This document shows positions 22,960-34,190 of a stretch of DNA of 64,000 nucleotides, one piece after another; position 1 is the stretch's first letter, and each line of letters starts with the position of its first letter. The translations under genes and the position numbers were made by a program. Location: positions 37,647,354 through 37,711,353 of the forward strand of contig OZ020267.1 in the NCBI GenBank assembly GCA_963971225.1, written 5' to 3'. This DNA is from Melieria omissa (Eukaryota; Arthropoda; Insecta; Diptera; Ulidiidae). The notes below the pieces were generated by a model that was given only the letters and a program-made list of their open reading frames with translations, ran no database searches and was not told the origin of the DNA.

Positions 22960-23990
22960 AAAATAAATTAAAATTTAAAAATTTTCAAAACTTCAATATT
23001 GAATTTTTTGTTTTCAATTTTTGATGTTTATTTTTATTTTGTTGCCTTTTACATTCGGTTTTCTTATTTTATTTTATTATATTTTTTTTATTTTATTGTA
23101 TTTTATTTTATTTTATTTTATTTTATTTTATTTTATTTTATTTTATTTTAATTTATTTTATTTTATTTTATGTTATTTTATTTTATTTTATTTTATTTTA
23201 TTTTATTTTATTTTATTTTATTTTATTTTTTATTTAATTTTTTTTAATTTTGTATTATTTTATTTTATTTTATTTTATTTTATTTTATTTTATTTTATTT
23301 TATTTAAATTTTTTATTTTACTTTATTTATTTTAATTTTCGGTTTTTTGCACTAAATGTTTTTATTTTTATACTTTCTTTATTCAATATTTTCTAAAAAT
23401 TATTGCTTAAATTAAATTAAAATTTAAAAATTTTCAAAACTTCAATATTGAATTTTTTGTTTTCAATTTTTGATGTTTATTTTTATTTTGTTGCCTTTTA
23501 CATTCGGTTTTCTTATTTTATTTTATTATATTTTTTTTATTTCATTTTATTTTATTTTATTTTATTTTATTTTATTTTATTTTATTTTATTTTATTTTAT
23601 TTTATGTTATGTTATTTTATTTTATTTTATTTTATTTTGTTTTATTTCATTTTGTTTTATTATATTTTATTTTATTTTATTTTATTTTATTTTATTTTAT
23701 TTTATTTTATTTTATTTGTTTTCATTTTATTTTATTTTATTTTATTTTATTTTATTTTATTTTATTTTATTTTATTTTATTTTATTTTATTTTATTTTAT
23801 TTTATTTTATTTTATTTTATTTTATTTTATTTTATTTTATTTTATTTTATTTTATTTTATTTTATTTTATTTTATTTTATTTTATTTTATTTTATTTTAT
23901 TTTATTTTCATTTTCGGTTTTTTGCATTAAATGTTTTTATTTTTATACTTTCTTTATTGAATATTTTCTGAAAATTATTGCTTTGTTTTC
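22960..23990. repeat. Tandemly duplicated ~0.45-0.58-kb unit with inner (TTTTA)n arrays
   Basis: Unit 1 starts at about 22964 and unit 2 at about 23414. Both begin with 'AAATTAAAATTTAAAAATTT', continue through 'CAATATTGAATTTTTTG' and 'TTGCCTTTTACATTCGG', then run into a (TTTTA)n array. Both end with 'TTTCGGTTTTTTGCA' and 'AAATGTTTTTATTTTTATAC'. The inner arrays differ in length (about 270 bp at 23068-23337 and about 390 bp at 23518-23910). The long Phe/Ile/Leu/Tyr open frames here are repeat artefacts. Confidence 0.93.
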
Positions 23991-25984
23991 TTTTTTGTTT
24001 AAAATGTTTCATTTTGTTTCTTTTTTAATTCATTTTGTATCTTTAAATTTCCGTTTTAATGTTATATGAATTTTGTTGTTTACTCTCAAAGTTATAACTT
24101 TATTTTTTGGCTTATTTACGCATCACACGTTTTCATATCGCATTTTTGCGAACATTTCCATCAACCAATTCAAGCCAGTTAAAAGTTTTTCTCACGTCGC
24201 GCAGTGCTTCCAGTTACTCGTCAACAACGGTCAGCAATTTGTTGAGCTTCCACGTTTCTAGAACTCTTTGCAGTTTGCACACACTTTCTGCCATTAATGT
24301 CTTCCATATTTTGCGCATCTACTCGAAATGCTCATTAAAAAATTATAAAGCCATAAAAACAACAAACATTTTTATATCCTGCGCCATTGCTCACCTCGAC
24401 GCTCATTGAATCGCAGTCAAATTGCTCACCTGCCAACAACAGAGTCTCTTCATTAAATCGCAGTTAATGCGTGCCATACGCAACGACGATAACGTCGAGG
24501 CAGTGGGACAGACGGTGCGTATGCGAATCATGACGTTAATATGCCATAAGCCAATTGTAACTCATCCTAAGTCAGGACTTAATCTTACAATTTACATAAA
24601 ATAGAGCTAAACACGAAATAAACATCAAAAAAGGTCCTTCGGGCTGTCAACAACAGGCACACCACACCGATAGACAGGCAGCCCAACACACTGACACACA
24701 TTGCGCCGAAAACGATATCACACGCACACGAAACACACAAACATACAAGCACAACAAAACGCACTCACGCACACATTGTACCCGGCTGAGTGTTCATAAA
24801 TTGCTGCTTTGTCCTGCCGGTCATGCTGCCTGCCTACTTTCGACCCGCCCTAACCGCCTTTCGCTGCCGTTTGGGCGGCTGCCTGCCGTCAGTGAGTGTC
24901 CTTTTCATTACTTCCTGAAGTCGCCTGCCAGCTGTTTCTCTTTGCCGCCTGTCGCTCGGCGTGCCGTTAAGTACGTATCCTTACGCCATTATGTTGTAAA
25001 TTTGAGTTGAATCCCTGTTCATTTATGAATTTGTTCATGGCCGCCCTGCCTCATTCGTTATTAAGGTGAAAGTGATTTGGCATTCGTGCGCGCTCTGCAT
25101 GCAAAGTTGGCCTGCGCTCTCGGCCTGCCGCTTTGTCTACGCCGGTCCGTGCCTGCCGTTCCTGTCGTCCTGTCTCGCTTGCTGTCTACTTTTTGATGAA
25201 TGCGTTAAACGCTGCAAATGAGTTCAGTAATGAGTTACATTATTGCGGTTGGATATTGTGCGGTAGGTCACAGGCGTGAGCGATTGGTTTAGACAGCGTT
25301 TGCCGTCGGTAAAAGTTGCCAACTTGTCGGCGCAGCGACAGGTTGGCTAAAGTTACCAGTCAGCAGTTGGCTGTCGTCTGTTTGACTGGTGAGCACTGAG
25401 GAAATTTGATAAAGAAGCACAAATTTGTATGGAAATAGAATATTGGAAGCAAATTTCAGCTTTAAAAGAATCAAATAAAGTGAATTTGAAAATAAATAAA
25501 ATAATAATAAAATAAAATAAAAATATTTTTGAATATTTTTAAAATATTTTCATACAGAAATTAATGACTAATAAAAAAATATTTGCTGTTTGGGGATTTT
25601 TCAAATAGTTGGGGATTTCTTTAATTATTATTAAATTAATTTTGAAGACTATCAAATGTGCTGTGAACAGTCAAAGTTCTTTGAGACCTCAAATCCTGAG
25701 AGGTCGGTGCTTCTAAGCAAGTCAGACGAGTTCCAGGCCGAGAGTCAAGAAAGGTTAGGTTGAAGGAAGAATTAGTGGGCACTTGAGTTGAATCAATAAA
25801 CTTATGTATGTTGTTACAAATTACAAGTGAATACAGTGACAGCTGATTAGTCCAAGTCCTTCTTTAAACGGACATATAGAAGGGCTTGAGCTGGAGCCAA
25901 GAAGCCTGACAAGTTGAAGCAGTTTTTGAAGCTCGCGTGATTAGTAGTTCACTGTACTTGAGGCTTAGCAAAAAAAAAGAAGTT
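23991..25984. other. Unique DNA, CTGCC-rich block and AT-rich flank
   Basis: 24.6-25.4 kb is unique and GC-richer, with many CTGCC/GCCTG words and CA runs, as in fly intergenic DNA. 25.4-25.98 kb is AT-rich and holds an AGGTTAGGTTGAAGG motif (25755) like the LINE tails in this window, without recognisable coding sequence beside it. No gene found. Confidence 0.5.
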
Positions 25985-27290
25985 CTGTGTTGATGGCAGT
26001 AAAAAAGTTAGAGATCATAAAGTGGCGAATGAGTGGGAGATATGAAGCAGATGAGGGCCTTCTACTTGAAAGTATAGATCAAGGATTAGGAGTAATTCTA
26101 TATGTTGGAATCTTTAGAAGTGGGTTTAGAATTAACTTCTGCAAATTTTCTTCAAGTACAGAAGTATTAAAAGGAATTCCTTGTGTTAGAATCTATACGA
26201 ATGAGATTAGGAGTAACACCTTCAGCTTGAATATGCAGAAGTGAGATTAGGAGTAATTCTTATGCAAGTTTTCCTTAATTATAGAAGTGAGGATTAGAAG
26301 TAACTCCTGTTAGAAAATATATGAGTGGGATTAGGAGTGCGTTTGTTTGAAAGTATAGTAGTGGGATTAGGAGTAATTTTTATGCAAATATAAAGGTGGG
26401 GATTAGAACTAACCCCATGTCTTTGACTCGATAGGAGTGAGATTAGGAGTAACTCCTTCGGTTTGATATTCAGATTAGTAGTAACTTCTTCAATTTGAAT
26501 ATACAGAAGTGAGGTTAGGAGTAACTCCTATGCAAATTTTCTCAAAGTATGGGAGAGAGATTAGGAGTAACTCCTTTGGTTTGAAAGTGCATGACTGAGA
26601 TTAGGAGTAATTATGCAAACTATGCAAATTTTATATTAATATAGAAGTGAGGGTTCAAAGTAACTCTCTCCGTTTAAATCTATAGGAGTGAGATTAGGAG
26701 TAACTCCTTATGTTTCAAAGTGTAGAATTGAGATTAGGAGTAACTCCTTCGGTTAAAAAAACAGATGTGAGATCAGAACTCCTTTGCAAGTTGTCTTTAA
26801 GCATAGGAGTGAGATTAGGAGTAACTCCTTTGGTTTAAAATTCGGATTACTAGTGATTTCTTCATTTTGAAAATACAGAAGTGAGATTAGGAGTAACTTC
26901 TATGCAAATTGAGCTACTTGTATTTGAAAATGCATGACTGAGATTAGGAGAGACTTCTATGGAAATTTTTTCAAATATGGGTGTGAGGGTCAAAGTAACT
27001 CTTTGTGTTTAAATGTATAGGAGTGAGATTAGGAGTAACTTCTTATGTTTCAAAGTACAGGATGAAATTAGGAGTAGGGGTAGTAGGGGTTAAAAGTAAC
27101 TCTTTGTGTTTAAATGTATGGGAGTGAGATTAGGAGTAACTCCTTATGTTTCCCTCATAAGGATTGAGTAACTCTTTCGGTTAAAAAAAACAAAAATGGG
27201 ATTAGGAGTAACTCCTTTGGAAGTTTCCTCTAAGTATAGAAGTGAGCATTAGAAGTAACTCTTTGAGTTTGAAAGTAAAATTAGGAGTTC
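25985..27290. repeat. ~50-bp minisatellite built on GATTAGGAGTAACTCC
   Basis: The core GTGAGATTAGGAGTAACTCC followed by 'TTTGGTTTGAAAGTATAG'-like sequence repeats more than twenty times over 1.3 kb. Spacing is variable (about 35-60 bp) and there are many point changes. Part of it (25987-26244) is open as an 85-codon frame, which is a repeat artefact. Confidence 0.92.
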
Positions 27291-29340
27291 GAAAAATTTT
27301 AATAAAAAATGTGTGCTCTGATTTTGTTATCTTTTGAGAAAAGAATACGTTAAAAAATTTTGCAATAAGAAAATATTTCTAGAGTAATAACTCAAAATTG
27401 CCTTAGACCCGTTTTTACAGTGACGTATTTACTCGTATTGAGCACTAACTTCCGCCTTTCAATTTCATGTCAGTCAGGTTTTCAAAAGTTAACCGTTCAG
27501 CATTAGAAAGTTGAACAAAAAAGTGATAAGTCAAGAAAATTTTTTTTAAAACAAAGCGATACTTATTAAGAAAAATTAAAAATCTTTCCAAACCGTTTTC
27601 AAAAATGTTCTGTCAAGGTTTGTGAGTAAACTTTTCACTATAAAACTGTGAAATAGAGAATTTTTGGACCATGAGTTTACACTTCAATCTGAGTAAAAGT
27701 AAACCTGTAACTTGTCTCTGTCAAAACTTTCCTTATTTGCACATTTGTATTTTCAATAAATATTTTTAAAAATTAAAAACAAATTTAGTGTCCCTCTGGC
27801 AACCCTGTAAACATCGTCAAAATGTATGAGCTACCAATAATTTAAGTGCTCCCCATACAAATACCCAAATCTCTCAAATGGGCGCCCTAATGAAACGTCA
27901 ATTAGGCGATGCTTCTTCTTCCACTTCATTTTCTTCTTCTTGCCGCCGGGTGCTTTCGCTCTCTAGCCGTTAGGTTGGCACTTCTTTTTGTCACTTTTTC
28001 ACTTCACTTTCCATATGCTGCGTGCATAAAGTACGCGCACGTGACCTATTCACTTTTGTGCGCCGATAACCTATTTAACCCAGAAATGGGTGTCATAATG
28101 TGACAAGGCGACGGCGCTCGGTGCGGTTGAATCTCGTCGCTGAAGCGTGATTGGCATACTCGTATTTCAATGCATCCCTGCCCCCCTGACACGGGCGCAG
28201 CGAGCTATTGCAAAGGTCCATTGGCGCGCGCAACGTTCCTCGCCTGTCGCTTGTCGCTTGTCGCGCGCCGCGTAACTCGAGTCAAAATCCACAAATAACA
28301 AAGGATCATTGTGGCGTTTGTTGCGCGCACCTTTTCTGTTCCATGCTATTCTCTTTGCTGTTGTTGGTTTTATTGTATTTTTTTTGCAGGCTTAATTTGC
28401 ACCTGTAAAGGTGAATTTATGAGGGAAATTCATAAAGTTAAGTGGTACATATTTGTGGATGTTATGCGATACGCGCTCGACGGCGCCGGTTGGATATTTT
28501 TCATTTTCTTTCGCCACGAATGATGGCAGTGACAATGGATCTCTTGAATGTGCAAAATAGTAAATTGAGGTGTTTTATTTTAAAAATTAGCGTTTTATCA
28601 TAAATAAAATGATTTTTTATTATTTGTAGATTTAAGGAACATAAAGAAATTTGACTAAGGTTTGATTGGTTAAGTACTTAAAACAGGCAGCTTGTCAATT
28701 TCTGAACTGCTTAGCTTATTCGAAGACCACTGAGGCCCATTTGATTACACTGCACAACAAAATCAAACTTTTTTTTAAATAACAAGGTTCTGACAACGGA
28801 TTCTGGTAGAGGGGGCAAAAAAATATACGTGTATCGGTGTTTTTAAAGTTTACATCTGAATTTTTTTTAAGGGGAGTCAAAGTTTTCCCCTTTTTGCTCA
28901 TTCTTATGGTGAATCGGCATACGAAAACCATGTAACCTCACATTTTAGGTATATGATATGTTCAGCAATTTAATGTAAAATACTACGAAGAATATTTTTG
29001 TGGAGCATTTTAACCCTGTAGCTCCTATTTGTATGGGTCAATTTGACCCTTTTTTTCTAAAATGCCAAAAATGTCCGGTAAAACAGGACTTTCTAAGGAC
29101 AACATTTACCACGAAAATATTCGCCATAAAATTCCACTATAGGTCTTTGAATACATCAAAGCTCAGAAATTAACTTGAATGCCAGAATTAAGCTAAAACT
29201 GAACATGTGTTTAATTGTTTATTTCGTACTTATTCAGAATTGGTACTGGCCAAATTAGCCTTAAAAGAGTGTGGTTAGTTCCCTTTTATTGCCTCTTCGA
29301 AATCCCAATCATTCAATGATATTTTATACAATAGGAAACT
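27291..29340. other. AT-rich DNA around a unique block, no gene found
   Basis: 27.3-27.88 kb is AT-rich. 27.9-28.5 kb is a unique, GC-richer block (TTCTTC, GTCGCTTGTCGC and GCGCGC words) with short open frames and no domain. 28.5-29.3 kb is AT-rich and contains one TTAA transposon-like end at 29012-29050. Confidence 0.5.
29012..29053 (+). mobile_element. Orphan end of a TTAA (piggyBac-like) element
   Basis: TTAACCCTGTAGCTCC is followed by the perfect palindrome GGGTCAATTTGACCC, the same layout as the complete TTAA MITEs in this window. No partner end is visible within 1 kb, so it is a fragment or a chance match. Confidence 0.4.
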
Positions 29341-29525
29341 ATGTTCCATGGGATCAGCGATTCCTCCTTTTCAGGTACGGCAGATAAAACTGAACAAGAC
29401 GCTTTTGGGTCACTGGTCTCAGAAACAATGAATTTTTTGCTGGTTCCATTAGCATCCAAGTGTTTGCAAAAGTTGTTTGTTTTGCCAGTCGATACTCACT
29501 TTGCGCAGCTGCGGGCTCCCTAGCA
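29341..29525 (+). repeat. Dispersed repeat, copy of 16160-16385
   Basis: Aligns over ~180 bp with the minus strand of 16160-16385: 'AACTGAACAAGACG', 'CAATGAATTTTTTGCTGGTT', 'CCAAGTGTTTGCAAAAGTTG', 'TTTGCCAGTCGAT'. It reads as an open frame of 60 codons in this copy but not in the other. Confidence 0.6.
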
Positions 29526-29888
29526 TAGGCAACACGACAACATTGCAGCAGCATTGCATACTTTTAGGGGGCAAAGTAATTTTGAGAGAATCATCTCAGA
29601 CATGATTCGAGGCGTTGCTGAAGTGTTTGAGAACGAATTGCACTCCGGACAAGTTCTTAGATGATTTGACTGAATCACTGAAACATAATCACTGAAACAC
29701 AACAATGGCAGATCAAGGATCTAGAAAAGTTGTTATGTCTACAACTAGTCGCAGAATTAAGGTTCAGTTATGCTTTAGGTGATGGAGCGCAAATTATGTT
29801 CGATTGAAATTGCAATGTCGATTTTGGTTCGGTCTTTAAGTTCTACACAGAACTTCGACGACCACGCTACAGTTTCTAGTATCAAGAA
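29526..29888. other. Unassigned sequence
   Basis: About 360 bp with no recognised product or repeat. It contains a direct duplication 'AATCACTGAAACA' (29670-29700). Confidence 0.4.
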
Positions 29889-30225
29889 GCCGGACTCGAT
29901 AGCCCAGTGGGTAGCGCGCTGGCTTTTCATAGAGGCCCTAGGTTCGATTCCTAGTGAACTAGTCTAGTGAAACACTCGTCTGCTTCTATCGCTTTCGACA
30001 TGAAGTGGGTGAGAATTGCCGGAACCGTACAAGTGAGCTCTTGACAATGGCAAAACCTCCAAGTGTGAACGAAAAACTGCCAATCGCCGTTCGGATTCGG
30101 CGTTAAACTGTAGGTCCCCCCACCACCCCCTTCCTGAAATGTGTGTTGTAACACATGTCGAAAAAAACAGTTGCATACACATTTCAAACGGGCGGAATTT
30201 GTCGTATCACAATGGGCTCAACCTA
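29889..30225 (+). mobile_element. tRNA-derived SINE, full head
   Basis: The head GCCGGACTCGATAGCCCAGT GGG... holds an A box (TAGCCCAGTGG, 29900-29910) and a B box (GGTTCGATTCC, 29941-29951). The body 'CATGAAGTGGGTGAGAATTG', 'AAACCTCCAAGTGTGAACG' and 'GATTCGGCGTTAAACTGTAG' is shared with copies 1 and 3. Beyond the pyrimidine stretch it carries a ~95-bp extension (30130-30225, 'GTGTGTTGTAACAC', 'AAAAAAACAG', 'TTGCATACACATTTCAAA'). That extension also follows the LINE relic at 38.3 kb. Confidence 0.82.
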
Positions 30226-30263
30226 CCAGTAAGTGCGCGAGCACTTGTGTATTGATTGTTTGT

Positions 30264-30680
30264 AGGTTAGATTAGGTTAAAGTAGCTGTCTGGGCATTCG
30301 ACTTTTCGAAAGACACGCTTAGACCACAAAATGATAACAAAGTGAGTGATGAGTGATACCACAAGAAGAAAGTGATCTGTCTTACTCTAAATCGGAGAGC
30401 CTACACAAGCCAATTCGATCTGTGGAGAAGTCCTTGCAAGTCTCTGATGTTGATTGAACTGAAGTTATTCAAGTTGTCGAGGATGGAAGAGCCGAGGAGA
30501 TGACTTATAGTCTCTTCTTCCTCTTCATCTTGGCAACTGTGTAAACTGTGTAAAAGTTTCATCGCACAGTAATTCGACTCCATAGAAGCGCGGGAAAAAA
30601 TTAGAAGGAGTGGTCCGTTCTTCATAAAATTTGTTAACCATGGTCTGCTCAATGGAAATCTCCATTGGCAATGCCAGAGT
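30264..30680 (-). pseudogene. LINE relic: C-terminal Cys motif and TTAGG-like tail
   Basis: The minus-strand open frame at 30652-30401 includes HSCQDEEEEETISHLL and ends NLNNFSSINIRDLQGLLHRS. This matches the C-terminus of RNase-H LINE proteins: C..C..EEET..H.L..C, then lG...L..L......L..F...S.W. Downstream on the same strand, a ~130-bp 3' tail ends in AGCTACTTTAACCTAATC and TAACCTA, the TTAGG-like terminus seen at the other relics. The second Cys pair is lost and nothing of RT or RNase H remains. Confidence 0.7.
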
Positions 30681-31287
30681 CGTAAATTTGCAATTTTTTT
30701 AATTTTTGGTGAGATTAGATTTTTCAGATTTTATATTTCCTCGTAAACGTCAACATTGATAATTTCAAAGAGCAACAGAAATTGTCTTCGGACCATTTAG
30801 TTTTGCAATAAAAATTATAATAATTGATGTATGCTTTGCATTTGTGCAGTTTTTTCAATTTTTCATGCTGATTGCATACTTTTAGGGATACATAAAATAA
30901 ATTTTATACAAAAATAGGTGTTTGGACCACTTTTCAAATCAAATTATTTGCTGAGATCGGAAGATATCGGAGGATGCAATTACATTATCCGACAAAGAAA
31001 GAATGCTTCTTAAAATAAAAAAAATCTAGGAACATACTTTCACATACTTTTTAGATATTTTGCTCTAAAGTTTGCTAATCTTCAGATTTTGCATTTAGAA
31101 AAAAATTTTAAATTAAAAGTGAAGTAAAAGCCTCAGCTTAGCAAATTTGAGAAAACATTGAAAGCGAAAATGGACACATCATTTCTTAATCTATATTAAA
31201 AGTCTTAACAACTTCTTGGTAACCATTTATTTTTAAAATTTTTTTACTTAATAGACTAAAAAACAGAAAATATGAGTTTCAATTTTT
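30681..31287. other. AT-rich DNA, no gene found
   Basis: About 600 bp of AT-rich sequence up to the TTAA border of the piggyBac relic. No product, array or end motif recognised. Confidence 0.5.
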
Positions 31288-33760
31288 TTAACTCTTGTGT
31301 GCCCACCCACTTAAAACCTCATCCTTGAACCCCCCATGGTCTGGCCAGACCATGGTGCAAAAAAGAGGATATTCGAGGATTGTGCTGGTTAATATATTTT
31401 TTTATATTTTTGTTGATGAGTTTATATATATCTTAGTATGTGTGAGTGTTTGTCTGCGTATGTTTGTGTGTGTAGGCCTGTCAAAAAAAGCTAGAAAGTG
31501 TGAAGTAGTAAAAACACCTAATTCTGTCGTTTAATTACCGTTTATTCCGATAAAAATTGGAATATACATTTTTAAAAAATTAAATAAAAAAAATAAATAA
31601 AACATTTTTAAAAAATTAAATTAATTCGAAGGCAACAACGCAAAAATAAACCAACATTTCAAAAAACTTCAAATACTTTACTCATGTATTTGCATCACGT
31701 TCTTCACCAATGCAACGATTGCACCGATAAAATGCAGTGCCATGACTCAAACACATTGAGTTTTTGCAATGGACACATACAAATCTAGTTTTGGTGTATC
31801 TTTTGTCCTTAGATTCCTTACATTGTTGACAATTTTGTTTACAAGTTGAAGAAGATGCCGAATCATTTGGAATAGTAGGTGTTGTTGGCTGTAATTAAAA
31901 AAATAATAATCACACAAAACTACAAATACAGCATTTTGAAATACTAACCTGCACGATTTTACCAAAAAAGGATTCGATTCCGTTTCTCGAAATAAACTGC
32001 TTCATCACTTCTTTGTTGTTCATCCTGTCCTCAATTTGTGGTATGACAAGTGATTCACAAAGAACATTATAAAGTTTACGCCGCGCATCAGTATTTCTAT
32101 TCGGTTCATTCTCATTGCAGTAAATTAAAGTAGCAAATGCCATGATGTCCACCATATTGAAAAGAAAGCCAACGGCCATCTAAGAGTACGTCTCTTGCAA
32201 CTGTACTTTGCCAACATTTGATCCATCAAAATAAGCCAAACATCCGTTACGGGTGCAGCTCTATCATTTTTCAATCGATATTCTCGTGTATTACCATTAT
32301 CAAATCGTATAAAACGCGTGATGGAGTGGAATCTGTTGCGGGCCATTGTTGCTCGGAAAATTGGAAGATTCGAAGTTATCCATAATAGTGAACAGTGTTG
32401 CATGTTGTTACTCGTTACCCCAGCCATAATTAGTAATCCAACATAAGCGAATAATTCGATTTCAGTGAGGTTTTTCCACACTTTTGGTGGCTTTGTTGGA
32501 TTATTACGATTGTATGAATCACAAGCAGCTGTTGCTTTTCGATTAGTCTCTATGTCTAATATATACCATTTCTGGTGAGAAAAACTTTTTAAAAACTTCT
32601 ACTGGTACAGCGCATTTGTCAATTGGACCACCTCCCCTATGACGCAAAATGTTATGAGAACGAATTCTACCACTTTGTGGCTCTTCTCTTGACCACTTAG
32701 TCCCATCTTTACCATAAAAGAAACCAGCCGGTTCAATAACGTGCTCAGCATGTTGTTGTTCATACTGAACTTATCGAATATCGTCATCATAATCCCCTTC
32801 GTCATCGCTGTCTTCCTCTTGAATTACTTCAATGACCATTTCTTCATCAGCATCAGAAGCTTGGTCGTCTTTAGCGTCTAGAAGATAATTTTCATCTCCG
32901 TAATCATTATTTTCAGCAGAAAATGAATTGATATTTTCATTTTGATGCTCTAGATCATTGGCTTGTGCTATTGCTTCTACTATTCTTTCGTAGAAATCCT
33001 CCTCTCTTATTTGACCCCTGCGACGAAGATCAAAAAGGATGTCTACCTCGTCCTCAAAATTCCATTCTCTTCCTTCCATCTTAGCCGCAGGAAACACCAA
33101 ATCCAATTGATAACAAAACCAGAGTTAATCCGACAAATACTTCTTTTCACTTTTGGAGCACAATTGAATTGTTACAAAAAATCGACCACCACCAGTGAAT
33201 ATTCGTAATTGAATGCCAATTTTGACTATGTTGAAACGATCTTTTGCAACGAAAATAACCCCATATGCAATTAAAAGTCGCGACGAGTGGAAAAACTTGG
33301 AGCAGGTAGATTTTTCGTCAACTAACTTATGACATGATCACATGGGAGCGCACGAAAGAAAGGCTTCAAATTGGGTCAGATGGAAAAACCTAGTTGAAGC
33401 GCTATGCTCCGTAGGAGGCTGAATAAGGAACAAACGGAAAAAACCATTTATAAACAATTCTGACACCAATTATGTCGAAAATAACAAAAACAAAAACTGA
33501 AAATAACAGGCAACTTTGTATGAAAATACACCATGGTCTGGCCAGACCGTAGGGGGTTCAACTAAGGGGTATAAATACGTTTTGCACGATTCTCGCCTTG
33601 TTTTTGCAAAAATTTTGTTCATGTATTGGTTTTCTGCTTAGAAAGGATCAGTTGAGGATATCATGAAATATGAACCCGATAGCTTTACTACAACCTTACT
33701 AAAAGTGGACCCAAAGTTCAATATGGTCTGGCCAGACCTGGGTGCGCACACAAGGGTTAA
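31288..33760 (-). mobile_element. piggyBac-family transposon, internally deleted
   Basis: The element is bounded by TTAA (31288-31291 and 33757-33760). Its inverted ends are CTCTTGTGTGCCCACC on the left and GGTGCGCACACAAGGG on the right, differing by two bases when aligned. The palindrome GGTCTGGCCAGACC occurs near 31337 (inside a longer perfect palindrome) and near 33535 and 33725, always close to an end. It may be a subterminal transposase-binding site. The minus strand encodes the broken transposase described separately. A related palindrome is found in the MITE at 62630-62874. Confidence 0.85.
31682..33106 (-). pseudogene. piggyBac transposase pseudogene (DDE_Tnp_1_7), core deleted
   Basis: The product would cut and paste DNA at TTAA sites. 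From ATG at 33106 there is an acidic N-terminus (FEDEVDILFDL, then Asp/Glu-rich) that reaches an in-frame TAA after YDDDIR (near 32771). The frame resumes with EPAGFFYGKDGTKWS. After a frameshift near 32560 it continues VWKNLTEIELFAYVGLLIMA and TMARNRFHSITRFIRFDN, typical of the piggyBac domain start. It then jumps from TDVWLILMDQ to YSCKRRTLRWP, so roughly 200 residues with the catalytic Asp residues are missing. The C-terminus (FLFNMVDIMAFATLIYC, VIPQIEDRMNN) runs to a clean 60-bp intron (31889-31948, GTTAGT...TTACAG). It ends in a Cys-rich finger (CKQNCQQC, CVHCKNSMC, YRCNRCIGEE) and stops at 31682. It cannot be catalytic. Confidence 0.85.
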
Positions 33761-34190
33761 GAAAAAAGTTTCAACTTTGCGTCGCTTTTGCACAGACACT
33801 AATTGGTTTTTTGCACAGATTTTTTGGGGATTTCATAGTTGGAGTTTTTTCTTTCAAATGACATCAAAATCGTTAAATTCTGAGACCATACATTTTTTGA
33901 ATTTTGTCTATGGAACGAATTACTGCGTATCGGTCAGAAACTAAATGAGTGTTTGTAAAATGTATATAGAAACATTTTTATAAAAGTTAAAGTCTTCTGT
34001 CGTCACAAGTGATGTATGGGCTTCGTACTTTGACATAATTTTTTAAACGAATTTAAATTCAATATATGTTACTCGCATATATATTTTTTCCAATTCAAAT
34101 GGATTAAAATTAATTGACGTTCCTTTTTTACAAATCAAAGTTTTGTGAAAAATCCTAACTCTCAAATAAGTATCAAGTGACTTTGGCAAC
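33761..34190. other. AT-rich DNA, no gene found
   Basis: About 430 bp with no recognised feature. It begins exactly outside the piggyBac TTAA border. Confidence 0.5.

Noticed and set aside
23021..24069. Long Phe/Ile/Leu/Tyr open frames in three registers
   Set aside because: Produced by the (TTTTA)n arrays, which have no stop in this strand. Not a membrane protein.
29889..29955. tRNA gene
   Set aside because: A and B boxes are present but the acceptor stem does not pair and the sequence continues into a SINE body shared with other copies.
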